Assembly (NCBI RefSeq): GCF_916618915.1
Contig: NZ_CAKAKE010000001.1
Span: 3,207,001 to 3,271,000 of the forward strand
DNA length: 64,000 bases
Source of the DNA: Stenotrophomonas sp. Marseille-Q4652
GTDB taxonomy: Bacteria > Pseudomonadota > Gammaproteobacteria > Xanthomonadales > Xanthomonadaceae
Direction: 5' to 3'
Position 1 is the stretch's first letter. Every line of letters starts with the position of its first letter. Positions 42,927-51,661 of the stretch are shown piece after piece. The position numbers were made by a program, and so were the translations under genes. The notes beneath the pieces are model-generated. The model was not told the origin of the DNA and did no database searches. It worked only from the letters and a program-made list of their open reading frames with translations.

Positions 42927-43082
42927 AAAAAAAACCGGACCCGGTCGTTGCGACCGGATCCGGCAGGCGCGTATGACGCGTTGATACCAGCTTGAGGGCT
43001 TGCTCAGGGCCCCGCAGCGTGAGCTCCCGTGGGGATGGCCTCTTGGGGAGTAGGACCAATCGGGGGTGCTGCGGCTGGCACG
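42927..43082 (-). ncRNA. candidate structured small RNA with C-rich loops
   Basis: A strong minus-strand terminator (13-bp stem 42935-42963 with one mismatch, loop CAA, then eight T) has no protein gene before it. About 120 bp upstream is a promoter-like pair TAGCCA (43116-43111) and TAGAAT (43094-43089) with a 16-bp spacer, giving a start near 43082 and an RNA of about 156 nt. The RNA can fold into nested stems TGCCAGC/GCTGGTA and CCGCAGC/GCTGCGG. These enclose loops rich in C (ACCCCCG, ACTCCCCA and TCCCC) that are complementary to Shine-Dalgarno-like GGGG/GGAG sequences. The pattern resembles C-rich-loop sRNAs such as sX13 of Xanthomonas, but I cannot confirm homology. Confidence 0.55.
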
Positions 43083-43218
43083 GCGCACATTCTACGGACC
43101 TGTTCAGGCTTGGCTATCGGGGTTTCCCCGACAGCGCCCGGCGAATGTTCCCGCACAGGCGTAGTCCCGGCCACCGCGCACGTACCGCTGCGCCGGCGCA
43201 TCGGCGACAATCAGGCGC

Positions 43219-44589
43219 ATGAGCACGATCCACATCCTCGGCATTGCCGGAACCTTCATGGGTGGCGTGGCCGCCCTGGCGCGCGAACTGGGCTACCAGG
43301 TCGAAGGCAGTGACCAGGCGGTGTACCCGCCGATGTCCACCCAGCTCGAGCGGCTGGGTATTTCCCTCAAGCAGGGCTATTCGCCGGAACACATCTCCGC
43401 TGGTTGCGAGGAAGTGGTGGTCGGCAACGCGCTGTCGCGCGGGAACCCCGCGGTCGAGGCCGTGCTCGATGCAGGCCGGCGCTATACCTCCGGTGCGCAG
43501 TGGCTGTCGGAAAAGGTGCTGCCCGGGCGTGACACGCTGGCGGTGGCCGGCACCCATGGCAAGACCACCACGACCACGATCCTGGCCTTCCTGCTGCAGG
43601 CGGCCGGGCGCGAACCGGGTTTCCTGATCGGTGGCGTGGCTGAGGACTTCGGCGTTTCGGCGCGGATCGGCCAGGGCCGCGAGTTCGTGGTCGAGGCCGA
43701 CGAGTACGACACCGCATTCTTCGACAAGCGCAGCAAGTTCGTGCACTACCGCCCGCTGGTGGCGATCCTCAACAACCTCGAATACGACCACGCCGACATC
43801 TTCCCGGACGTGGCCGCGATCCAGCGCCAGTTCCACCATCTGGTGCGCACCGTGCCCGGCCGCGGCCGCCTGATCGTCAATGGCGAGGACGAGCGCCTGG
43901 CCGAAGTGCTGGCGATGGGCTGCTGGACCCCGGTCGAACGCTTCGGCTTCGATGTGTCGATGGAGTGGAGTGCGCGGCTGGTCAACGAGGACGGCAGCGC
44001 CTTCGCCGTCCTGCATCGCGGCGCGGAAGTAGCCACGGTGCAGTGGTCGCTGCTGGGCCGGCACAACGTGCTCAACGGCCTGGCCGCGCTGGCGGCGGTG
44101 CATGCCATGGGTGTGGATGTTGCCGCAGTGGCGCCTGCGCTGGCCGGTTTCCACAGCGTCAAGCGGCGCATGGAAGTGATTGGCCAGGCCAGCGGCATCA
44201 CCATCTACGACGACTTCGCCCACCATCCGACCGCCATCCACACCACGCTTGAGGGCCTGCGTGCGCGCATCGGCCAGTCGCGGATCGTGGTGGCGATGGA
44301 GCCGCGCAGCAACTCGATGCGGCTGGGCGCGCACGCCGATGCGCTGGCGCCTTCGCTGGATATCGCCGATGCGGTGGTGTTCCTGGCGCGGCCGGAACTG
44401 CCGTGGGATGCGGCGAAGGTGATCGACGCGGTGCGTGGTGATGCCATGGCAGTGGCCGATACCGACACGCTGCTGGCGCGGCTGCAGGCACAGGTGCAAG
44501 CGGGTGACCTCGTGGTGTTCATGTCCAACGGTGGCTTCGACGATGCACCGCGGCGCTTCCTCGCGCTGCTGCAGCACGCGCAACGCTGA
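43219..44589 (+). CDS. mpl: murein tripeptide ligase
   Basis: A 456-residue Mur ligase that attaches recycled L-Ala-gamma-D-Glu-meso-DAP to UDP-MurNAc in cell-wall recycling. The N-terminal HILGIAGTFMGG binds the UDP part. The ATP loop GTHGKTTT lies at 111-118, then EADEYDTAFFDKRSKFVHY, and the C-terminal domain has YDDFAHHPTAI, all in Mpl form rather than MurC. It starts at ATG 43219 with only CAGG upstream. The next gene begins 87 bp downstream on the same strand. Confidence 0.93.
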   Translation: MSTIHILGIAGTFMGGVAALARELGYQVEGSDQAVYPPMSTQLERLGISLKQGYSPEHISAGCEEVVVGNALSRGNPAVEAVLDAGRRYTSGAQWLSEKVLPGRDTLAVAGTHGKTTTTTILAFLLQAAGREPGFLIGGVAEDFGVSARIGQGREFVVEADEYDTAFFDKRSKFVHYRPLVAILNNLEYDHADIFPDVAAIQRQFHHLVRTVPGRGRLIVNGEDERLAEVLAMGCWTPVERFGFDVSMEWSARLVNEDGSAFAVLHRGAEVATVQWSLLGRHNVLNGLAALAAVHAMGVDVAAVAPALAGFHSVKRRMEVIGQASGITIYDDFAHHPTAIHTTLEGLRARIGQSRIVVAMEPRSNSMRLGAHADALAPSLDIADAVVFLARPELPWDAAKVIDAVRGDAMAVADTDTLLARLQAQVQAGDLVVFMSNGGFDDAPRRFLALLQHAQR

Positions 44590-44676
44590 GGCAACGACGG
44601 GACAGTGCGCCTGCCCTGGCCCGATGGGTGGGCTGCGTTACCATCGCCTCCCTGTTTCCGCTTTGCTTTCGTGCCG

Positions 44677-45258
44677 ATGAGCCTTCCGCAGACCCTGCCG
44701 CTGTTCCCCCTGCATGGCGCGTTGCTCCCCGGGGCCGCACTGGGGCTGCGCGTGTTCGAGAGCCGCTACCTGGACCTGGTGCGCGAGTGTGGCCGCCAGG
44801 GCAGCGGCTTTGGCGTGTGCCTGATCCTCGACGGCGAAGAGGTCGGCGCGCCGGCCACGCCAGCCGCGTGGGGCGTGGAAGCGCGGATCGAGGATTTCGA
44901 CGTCGGCGCCGACGGCGTGCTGGTACTGCGCCTGCGCGGCGGCCGCCGTTTCCATGTCGAGCGCACCCGCGTGCGTGACAACGGCCTGGTGGTGGGCGAG
45001 GTGCAGTGGCGCGAGCCCGACAGCGACGACGAGCTGCGGCCCGAGCATGCGCTGCTGGGCACCCTGCTGGAACGCATCCTCGAACAGGCCGGCGGCGAGT
45101 TCGCCAGTGCCGGTCCGGCGCAGTTCGAGCAGGCAGCATGGGTTGGCTGGCGGCTGGCCGAGCTGCTGCCGCTGGATGAGGAGCAGCGCCTGCTGCTGCT
45201 GCAGGAAGACGACCCGCACCAGCGCCTGGAACACCTGCTGGACTGGATGCCGGGCTGA
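44677..45258 (+). CDS. Lon-protease substrate-binding-domain protein
   Basis: At 193 residues this is a stand-alone copy of the Lon N-terminal domain (PUA-like beta fold followed by helices). It starts LPLFPLHGALLPGAALGLRVFESRYLDL and has no ATPase or protease part. Proteins of this group are widespread in proteobacteria; the role is not established, though binding of misfolded or specific substrates is assumed from the domain. The ATG at 44677 (MSLPQTLPLFP) fits the family better than the earlier one at 44605. A weak hairpin AGGGC/GCCCT (45263-45281) follows, at the convergence with the DedA-PAP2 gene. Confidence 0.87.
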   Translation: MSLPQTLPLFPLHGALLPGAALGLRVFESRYLDLVRECGRQGSGFGVCLILDGEEVGAPATPAAWGVEARIEDFDVGADGVLVLRLRGGRRFHVERTRVRDNGLVVGEVQWREPDSDDELRPEHALLGTLLERILEQAGGEFASAGPAQFEQAAWVGWRLAELLPLDEEQRLLLLQEDDPHQRLEHLLDWMPG

Positions 45259-45286
45259 GCGCAGGGCACGCACGGCGCCCTTTCGT

Positions 45287-47290
45287 TTACTCCGGGGCGC
45301 TTGCGTCGCTGCGGATCAGCAGCACCGGCATGTGCGTGTCGGGATGGATCTCGCTGCGATGGGGCAGATCGCCCAGCGACTGCAGCACCGCATTGAGCGC
45401 CGGGTCCACCCCGCGCAGCGGCCGCCACAGCCCGATCAGGCGGAAATGCCGCTGGTAGCGCAGGGTCTGCGCGCTGCCCAGCCACAGCGGCGTGTCGCCC
45501 GGCGAGAGCTGCGCCGGCGCCGGCCACAACCGCAGCGCGTATTTTTCGCCAGGGGCATCGCCATCGCGCAGCAGCAGCAGCGATTCGACATGGGTATCCA
45601 GCGTGGCCGGCAGCACCGGGACGTCGTCGGTGTCCGGGGTTGCATCCAGCATCAGCAACGCCTGCTCCCAGCCGGCCTGCGGCTGCACCCGCCAGCCCTG
45701 GGCTTCCAGTTGCTCGCGCAGCGGCTGTAGCGGACCTGCCAGCTGCACGTCCAGCGGCCAGCGCTGGTCGTCGTCGAATTCATTGCGGCGCGAGGGCAGT
45801 TGCTGCCAGTCGGCATTCCACCACTGCCCGGCATCGATCTGCACCACGGCCGGCGGCGCCGGCTCGAACTTGGCCAGCTTCAGCGGGATGTTGCGCGGGG
45901 CATACCACAGCCCAGCCAGCACGAACGCTCCGTAGAACAGCCAGGACACCGGCTTGATCCAGAACGAGCGGTTGAAGCGGCGGCGGTAGGCGACGCCCAG
46001 CACCAGCAGCCAGAAGATGCCGAACAACATGCCGCCGATGACATCGCTGAGCCAGTGCGCGCCCAGGTAAAGGCGGGCAAAGCCGATCACCGCGACCACG
46101 CCGCCGGAGACCATGTACGGCCAGACGCGGGTGCGTCCGGGCAGTTCGCGGGCGATCAGCACGGCAAAGAAGCCGAAGGTGATGGTGGCCATGGTCACCG
46201 CCACCGACGGGAAGCCGAAACCGCTGCTCGCTGCCGGCGGACGCACCACCTGCATGGTCGTGCCCAGCAGCTTGGTCAGGGCCAGGCCGAAGGCCAGTGC
46301 CGCCAGCCAGTGCGCGGCGGCCATCCAGCGCCGGCGCCAGGCCAGGTAGGCCATGCCGGCACCGGTGGCCGGCAGCAGCACCTGCCAGTCGCCCAGTGAG
46401 GCCAGCGCCGCCATCGGGTAGTCGGCCAGCGGGTTGCGCAGGGCCAGCATCGCCTCGTGCACGGCCAGGTCCAGGCCCAGCGGCTCGCCGTGCGCCAGCA
46501 CCACCATCAGCAGCGCGAACCAGCCCCAGCCCAGCACCAGCAGCATCACCGCCAGCATCGCCAGCGGCACCGACTCGCGTCGGGACGGGTCGAACACCGC
46601 CACCGAGTAGCGGCCCAGCAGCGGATGCCGCTGCGACCAGTCCAGCAGTCGCGCCAGCCAGCTGTCCATGCGCGCGGCCGACCAGCGGTAGCCGTACAGC
46701 ACGATCGCCCACACCAGGCCGAGGACCACGCCCAGCAGCGCCAGCACCATGAACAACCGCCCGGCTACCGCGGCCACCGCGTCATAGGCCTGGCCCAGCA
46801 TCCAGCCCGGCAGCAGGAACAGCACCGCCCAGGAGAGGCAGGCCACGGCGCTGGCCTTGGCGTATCGCAGGAAGGGCATGTGCGCGATGCCGGCAATGGC
46901 CGGCACGAACGGGCGGATCGCGCCGACGTAGCGCGCCACCAGGATCGACTTGAACGCGTTGCGGCGGAACATCAGCTCGCCGCGGTCCAGCAACTGCGGG
47001 TAGCGCCGGAACGGCCACACCCCGCGCAGGCGGTTGCCCCAGCGGCGGCCAACCCAGTAGCTGATGCCGTCGCCGGCAAAGGCGCCCACGGCCGCGCAGG
47101 CCACTGCGTAGGGGCCGGAAATCTCGTCCAGGCCGATCAGCACGCCCACGGCGATCATCAGCGGCAGGGCGGGCACGATGGCGCCCAGCACGATTACCGC
47201 GTCACAGAACGCGATGGCGAAGATGACCGCACCAGCAAGCACGGGATGGGCCGCGATCCATGCGAGCGTGGCGTCGATCCAGGAATTCAT
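45287..47290 (-). CDS. DedA - PAP2 phosphatase - LssY_C fusion membrane protein
   Basis: A 667-residue three-part protein. The DedA/VTT domain (about 1-200, VARYVGAIRPFVPAIAG) is of the undecaprenyl- or phospholipid-flipping superfamily. A PAP2-type domain follows (about 240-440), then a soluble LssY_C region (about 480-660). The PAP2 motifs are altered. Motif 1 has Lys and RP in KLLGTTMQVVRP with wider spacing, and motif 2 reads PSVA with Ala at 364 where PSGH has histidine. Motif 3 is ARLYLGAHWLSD with its histidine kept (H412). Phosphatase activity is thus doubtful. The likely role is in lipid carrier recycling or transport in the inner membrane; this is inferred from the domains. Confidence 0.85.
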   Translation of the reverse strand: MNSWIDATLAWIAAHPVLAGAVIFAIAFCDAVIVLGAIVPALPLMIAVGVLIGLDEISGPYAVACAAVGAFAGDGISYWVGRRWGNRLRGVWPFRRYPQLLDRGELMFRRNAFKSILVARYVGAIRPFVPAIAGIAHMPFLRYAKASAVACLSWAVLFLLPGWMLGQAYDAVAAVAGRLFMVLALLGVVLGLVWAIVLYGYRWSAARMDSWLARLLDWSQRHPLLGRYSVAVFDPSRRESVPLAMLAVMLLVLGWGWFALLMVVLAHGEPLGLDLAVHEAMLALRNPLADYPMAALASLGDWQVLLPATGAGMAYLAWRRRWMAAAHWLAALAFGLALTKLLGTTMQVVRPPAASSGFGFPSVAVTMATITFGFFAVLIARELPGRTRVWPYMVSGGVVAVIGFARLYLGAHWLSDVIGGMLFGIFWLLVLGVAYRRRFNRSFWIKPVSWLFYGAFVLAGLWYAPRNIPLKLAKFEPAPPAVVQIDAGQWWNADWQQLPSRRNEFDDDQRWPLDVQLAGPLQPLREQLEAQGWRVQPQAGWEQALLMLDATPDTDDVPVLPATLDTHVESLLLLRDGDAPGEKYALRLWPAPAQLSPGDTPLWLGSAQTLRYQRHFRLIGLWRPLRGVDPALNAVLQSLGDLPHRSEIHPDTHMPVLLIRSDASAPE

Positions 47291-47415
47291 CGCGGAATTA
47301 TAGGGGGCCGCCCCGTCGCAGTCGGCTTCCGGTGCGCATCGAAGCCATCATCCATCCGGTCACGATTCAGTGAGGTCCGCAACGGACCCACGCGCCGGCG
47401 CCCTAGAATGGGGCG

Positions 47416-48078
47416 ATGGACGACCTTCACGGCAGCACCGGCAACGCACTGAAATCCGACAGCTTCGGCCGCATCCTGCTGGTGCGGCAGGGGGGCGAGC
47501 GCTTCGTGCGCCGTGACCTCACCGCCACCCCATGGTGGCTGCGGGTGCCGGCCTGGTGGCTGGCCCGGCGCGAGGCGCGGGCGCTGCAGCAGCTGGGCGA
47601 CATGCCGGCCACCCCGCGCCTGCTGCGCTGGGACGGGCGCTGGCTGGACCGCAGCTTCATGGCCGGCGACGCGATGTACCAGCGCCCCCCGCACGGCGAC
47701 GTGGCCTACTTCCGCGCCGCCCGGCGCCTGCTGCAGCAGCTGCACCGGCGGGGGATCGTCCACAACGACCTGGCCAAGGAAGCCAACTGGCTGGTGCTGG
47801 AGGATGGCAGCCCGGCCCTGATCGATTTCCAGCTCGCCGTGTGTGGCAATCCGCGCTCGCGCTGGATGCGGCTGCTGGCCCGCGAGGACCTGCGCCACCT
47901 GCTCAAGCACAAGCGCATGTACTGCCGCGCGCACCTGACCCCGGTCGAGCGGCGCGTGCTCAAGCGCCACTCGTGGGTGCGCGACCTGTGGTTCCGCACC
48001 GGCAAGCCGGTCTACCGCTTCGTGACCCGCAGGATCCTGCACTGGGAAGACAACGAGGGGCAGGGGCCCAAACCCTGA
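47416..48078 (+). CDS. small RIO/WaaP-like kinase
   Basis: A 220-residue predicted kinase. The catalytic loop is IVHNDLAKEANWL (Asp and Asn of HxDxxxxN), and the metal-binding segment is LIDFQLA in place of DFG. The glycine-rich N-lobe is reduced, and the VAIK-type position appears as FVRRDL with Arg instead of Lys, so the ATP-lysine may be missing or shifted. Length and motifs are closest to the RIO/Bud32 and lipopolysaccharide (WaaP/Kdo) kinase group. It could phosphorylate a core sugar or a protein; the sequence does not decide. It starts at ATG 47416 and is divergent from the DedA-PAP2 gene. Confidence 0.72.
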   Translation: MDDLHGSTGNALKSDSFGRILLVRQGGERFVRRDLTATPWWLRVPAWWLARREARALQQLGDMPATPRLLRWDGRWLDRSFMAGDAMYQRPPHGDVAYFRAARRLLQQLHRRGIVHNDLAKEANWLVLEDGSPALIDFQLAVCGNPRSRWMRLLAREDLRHLLKHKRMYCRAHLTPVERRVLKRHSWVRDLWFRTGKPVYRFVTRRILHWEDNEGQGPKP

Positions 48079-48154
48079 TCGGCGACGATCATCCCGCCGG
48101 CGCCGGGAATTGCCTAAAGTGACCGCCTCCAAGGCACCTGCAGACGGCAGATCC

Positions 48155-48973
48155 ATGACCTCCCTCGCTGGCAAGACCCTGTTCATCACCGGTGCCTCGC
48201 GCGGCATCGGCCTGGCCATCGCCGAGCGCGCCGCGCGCGATGGCGCCAACGTGGCCATCGCCGCCAAGTCCTCGGTACCCAATCCCAGGCTGCCGGGCAC
48301 CATCCACAGCGCCGCCGAGGCGGTCAACGCCGCCGGTGGTCGCGCCCTGGCGCTGAAGTGCGACATCCGCGAGGAAGACCAGGTGCGCGCTGCGGTGGCC
48401 GCGACCGTGGACACCTTTGGCGGCATCGACATCCTGGTCAACAACGCCAGCGCGATCTGGCTGCGCGGCACCCTGGATACGCCGATGAAGCGCTTCGACC
48501 TGATGCAGCAGGTCAACGCCCGCGGCAGCTTCCTGTGTGCCCAGGCCTGCCTGCCGTACCTGCTGCAGGCACCCAACCCGCACATCCTCACCCTCGCCCC
48601 GCCGCCGAACCTGGACCCGAAGTGGTGGGGGCCGCACACCGGCTACACCCTGGCCAAGATGGGCATGAGCTTCGTCACCCTGGGGCTGGCGGCCGAGTTC
48701 GGCCCGCAGGGCGTGGCGGTCAACGCGCTGTGGCCGCGCACGGTGATCGCCACCGACGCGATCAACATGATCCCGGGCATCGACGTGGCCGGCTGCCGGC
48801 GTCCGCAGGTGATGGCCGATGCCGCGCATGCGGTGCTGGTGCGCGAGGCCGCCGGTTTCAACGGCCGGTTCCTGATCGATGACGAGGTGCTGGCCGAGGC
48901 CGGGATCACCGACCTGTCCGGTTACGCGGTCGACCCGGCCCACCCGCTGGAGCCGGACCTGTTCCTGGACTGA
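48155..48973 (+). CDS. short-chain dehydrogenase/reductase (HSDL2-type)
   Basis: The 272 residues form one SDR domain: NAD(P)-binding TGASRGIG near the N-terminus, LVNNASAIW, and the active-site YTLAK (Tyr and Lys). The stretch CAQACLPYLLQAPNPHILTLAPPPNL is typical of the HSDL2 group, but no SCP2 sterol-carrier domain follows. The ATG at 48155 was chosen for its family-like start MTSLAGKTLFITGAS; an upstream TTG at 48110 would add 15 residues. Substrate is unknown. It stands between the kinase (+) and a convergent channel gene (-). Confidence 0.83.
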   Translation: MTSLAGKTLFITGASRGIGLAIAERAARDGANVAIAAKSSVPNPRLPGTIHSAAEAVNAAGGRALALKCDIREEDQVRAAVAATVDTFGGIDILVNNASAIWLRGTLDTPMKRFDLMQQVNARGSFLCAQACLPYLLQAPNPHILTLAPPPNLDPKWWGPHTGYTLAKMGMSFVTLGLAAEFGPQGVAVNALWPRTVIATDAINMIPGIDVAGCRRPQVMADAAHAVLVREAAGFNGRFLIDDEVLAEAGITDLSGYAVDPAHPLEPDLFLD

Positions 48974-48980
48974 GCGTGGC

Positions 48981-49850
48981 TCAATCCTGCGGTCGCGGCA
49001 GCTCGTGGCCGCAGCGGTTGCAGTAGCGCGCCTTGTGCTCGTGACCCTCGTGGCCGCAGATCACGCAGCCGCGGTGGTCCAGCCGGCTGATGTCCTCGCC
49101 GCGCAGCATGGTGCCGGCCAGCTCGGCGGTGTAGATGCCGGTGGGCACGGCCAGGATCGAGTAGCCGATCAGGATCAGCACCGAGGTGATGAAGCGGCCC
49201 AGGGTGGTGTGCGGGACGATGTCGCCGAAGCCCACCGTGGCCATCGTCACCACCGCCCAGTACATGCTGGCCGGGATGTTGGAAAAGCCGCGCTCCGGCC
49301 CTTCGATCACGTACATGAGGGCGCCGGCGATGATCGCGATGGTGACCACCATGAACAGGAACAGCAGGATCTTGCGCCGGCTGCGCCACAGCGCGTGCAT
49401 CAAAACGCCGCTTTCCTCGATGTAGCGGGTCAGCTTGAGGATCCGGAACAGGCGCAGGATGCGCAGGGCGCGCACCACCAGCAGGCTCTGCGCGCCGGGC
49501 ACGAACAGCGACAGGTAGGTGGGCAGTATCGACAGCAGGTCGATGATTCCCCAGATGCTGAAGGCGTAGCGCAACGGCCGCCGCACCACCAGCAGGCGCA
49601 GCGCGTACTCGACCGTGAACAGTGCGGTGAAGACCCACTCGATCACGTAGAACCACGTTGCCCAGTCGTGGTGCAGGCGCTGCACGCTGTCGAGCATGAC
49701 CACGCCCACGCTGGCCAGGATCGCCACCATCAGGATCAGGTCGAAGTCGCGCGCCGGCCGGGTATCGTGGTGGTAGATGATGTGGAACCAGCGGTGGCGC
49801 CAGCCGCTGCTGCGGGCCGGGTTGAGCTGGGGGGTACTGAACAGTCTCAT
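48981..49850 (-). CDS. Kv-type potassium channel with C-terminal zinc-ribbon
   Basis: A 289-residue six-helix channel. S1-S4 contain the arginine-rich voltage-sensor helix RALRILRLFRILKL, and the pore loop has the potassium filter TVGFGD between S5 and S6. After S6 a tail follows with CVICGHEGHEHKARYCNRCGHEL, two CxxC pairs with histidines between them, likely binding zinc. Such a tail is not part of the minimal Kv fold and may gate the pore or report metals or redox. The start ATG 49850 (MRLFSTPQ) was chosen; 49859 is an alternative. It diverges from the aminotransferase. Confidence 0.86.
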   Translation of the reverse strand: MRLFSTPQLNPARSSGWRHRWFHIIYHHDTRPARDFDLILMVAILASVGVVMLDSVQRLHHDWATWFYVIEWVFTALFTVEYALRLLVVRRPLRYAFSIWGIIDLLSILPTYLSLFVPGAQSLLVVRALRILRLFRILKLTRYIEESGVLMHALWRSRRKILLFLFMVVTIAIIAGALMYVIEGPERGFSNIPASMYWAVVTMATVGFGDIVPHTTLGRFITSVLILIGYSILAVPTGIYTAELAGTMLRGEDISRLDHRGCVICGHEGHEHKARYCNRCGHELPRPQD

Positions 49851-49920
49851 GGCCGCCATTGTGCCGCGGGTCGGCGGATGGAGGACAATGGGCGCTTTCC
49901 CCTCTCCCCCTGCTGCCACC

Positions 49921-51144
49921 ATGACCGCCACCGACGCGCTCCTGTCCAAGTCCTCCTACTACCTGCCGGTCTACGCGCCGCGCCAGCTGGTGCTCGAGCG
50001 CGGCCAGGGCGCGCGCGTCTGGGACGTGGAGGGGCGTGAGTTCATCGACCTCGCCGCCGGTATCGCGGTCTGCTCGCTGGGCCACAACGATCCGGACCTG
50101 AAGGCCGCGCTGCTGGCCCAGGCCGAGAAGATCTGGCACGTGTCCAACGTGTTCTACACCGAGCCGGCGCTGCGCCTGGCCGAGGAGCTGGTGACCGCCT
50201 CGAAGTTCGCGCAGCGCGTGTTCTTCTGCAATTCCGGCGCCGAGGCCAACGAGGTCGCGATCAAGCTGATCCGCAAGTGGGCGACCAGCGCCGGCCGCGA
50301 GCCGGGCAAGCGCACCATCGTCACCTGCCGCGGCAGCTTCCACGGCCGCACCCTGGCCACGGTGACCGCCACTGCCCAGCCCAAGTACCAGGCCGGCTAC
50401 GAGCCGCTGCCCGGTGGCTTCCGCTACATCGACTTCAACGACGTCGCCCAGCTGGAAGAAGCGATGGCTGCTGGCGACGTGGCCGCGGTGATGTTCGAGC
50501 CGGTGCAGGGCGAGGGTGGCGTGGTCCCGGCCTCGGCCGAATTCATGGCCCGCGCCCGCGCGCTGTGCGACGAGCACGATGCGCTGCTGGTGTTCGACGA
50601 GATCCAGGTCGGCATGGGCCGCAGCGGCAAGCTGTTCGCCCACTGGAACTGGAATGTCACTCCGGACATCGTGACCCTGGCCAAGGCGCTGGGCTGCGGC
50701 TTCCCGATCGGCGCGATGCTGGCCGGGCCCAAGGTCGCCACCGCGATGGGGGTCGGCTCGCACGGCACCACCTTCGGCGGCAACCCGCTGGCCACCGCCG
50801 TGGCCCGCGTGGCGCTCAAGAAGCTGTCCAGCGCGGAGATCGAGGCCAATGTCGCCCGCCAGTCGGCCGCACTGCGCGCCGGCCTGGAGGCGATCAATGC
50901 CGAGTTCAATGTGTTCTCCGAAGTGCGCGGCATGGGCCTGATGATGGGCGCGGTGCTGAAGGACGAATACGCCTCCGATGCCAGCAGGTTCCTCGACCTG
51001 GCCGCCGAGCAGCAGGTACTGATCCTGCTGGCCGGCGCCAGCGTGCTGCGCTTCGTGCCGGCACTGAACATCAGCGACGAAGAACTGGCCGAAGGCCTCA
51101 AGCGCGTGCGTGCGGCCATCGCCGCCTACCTGGCCGCGCGCTGA
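49921..51144 (+). CDS. argD: acetylornithine/succinyldiaminopimelate-type aminotransferase
   Basis: A 407-residue PLP class-III aminotransferase. The N-terminus SSYYLPVYAPRQLVLERGQG and the motifs NSGAEANEVAIKLIRKW, EPVQGEGGVV, LVFDEIQVGMGRSGKLFAH and the PLP-lysine segment TLAKALGCGFPIGAML are those of ArgD/AstC/AruC. It can act in arginine synthesis (acetylornithine), lysine synthesis (succinyl-DAP) or arginine catabolism; with no arg genes nearby the sequence does not decide. The ATG at 49921 is preceded by no clear ribosome-binding site. The HIT gene begins two bases after its stop. Confidence 0.9.
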   Translation: MTATDALLSKSSYYLPVYAPRQLVLERGQGARVWDVEGREFIDLAAGIAVCSLGHNDPDLKAALLAQAEKIWHVSNVFYTEPALRLAEELVTASKFAQRVFFCNSGAEANEVAIKLIRKWATSAGREPGKRTIVTCRGSFHGRTLATVTATAQPKYQAGYEPLPGGFRYIDFNDVAQLEEAMAAGDVAAVMFEPVQGEGGVVPASAEFMARARALCDEHDALLVFDEIQVGMGRSGKLFAHWNWNVTPDIVTLAKALGCGFPIGAMLAGPKVATAMGVGSHGTTFGGNPLATAVARVALKKLSSAEIEANVARQSAALRAGLEAINAEFNVFSEVRGMGLMMGAVLKDEYASDASRFLDLAAEQQVLILLAGASVLRFVPALNISDEELAEGLKRVRAAIAAYLAAR

Positions 51145-51145
51145 G

Positions 51146-51619
51146 GTGGCTGACTGCGTCTTCTGCCAGATCCTGGCCGGCCACGCGCCGGCCAGTGTCA
51201 TCTGCGAGGACGCCCGCGTTGTGGCGTTGATGGACCTGCGCCAGGCCGTGCCCGGGCATGTGCTGGTGATCCCGCGCCAGCATGCCGAAACCCTGTACGA
51301 CCTGGACGAGGACGTCGCCGCCCACGCGATGCGGGTGGCGCACCGCGTGGCGCTGGCGCTGCGCAGTGCGCTTGCTCCCGACGGCCTGAACCTGTGGCAG
51401 TCCAACGGTGAGGCCGGCGGCCAGGAAGTGCCCCACTTCCACCTGCACGTGCATCCGCGCCGCGTCGGCGATGGCCTGCTGGATGTCTATCCGGCCGGTG
51501 TGCCGGCGCCGGCGCCGCGCGAACAGCTTGATGCGCTGGCGCTGATGCTGCGGCAGCAGCTGGAGCAGGGCGCGCTGATGGCGCCAGGTGCGGCTACGTC
51601 GTGCACTCACCAGCGCTGA
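51146..51619 (+). CDS. HIT-family nucleotide-binding protein
   Basis: The 157-residue protein begins with GTG 51146 (VADCVFCQILAG), two bases after the upstream stop, so it is probably translated by coupling with the aminotransferase. The histidine triad is in PHFHLHVHPR, and the N-terminal CVFCQI pair is usual for the Hint/HINT branch, which hydrolyses nucleoside phosphoramidates or AMP-lysine. An ATG start 36 bases earlier lies inside the aminotransferase gene and is less likely. Confidence 0.87.
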   Translation: MADCVFCQILAGHAPASVICEDARVVALMDLRQAVPGHVLVIPRQHAETLYDLDEDVAAHAMRVAHRVALALRSALAPDGLNLWQSNGEAGGQEVPHFHLHVHPRRVGDGLLDVYPAGVPAPAPREQLDALALMLRQQLEQGALMAPGAATSCTHQR

Positions 51620-51661
51620 TGCACGCCCCCGGCATGCCCAGCGCCGGGCCCGACAGCTGGC

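Noticed and set aside
42748..43059. A 103-codon minus-strand frame overlapping the candidate sRNA
   Set aside because: It crosses the strong terminator and reads into adk antisense; it has no recognisable protein features.
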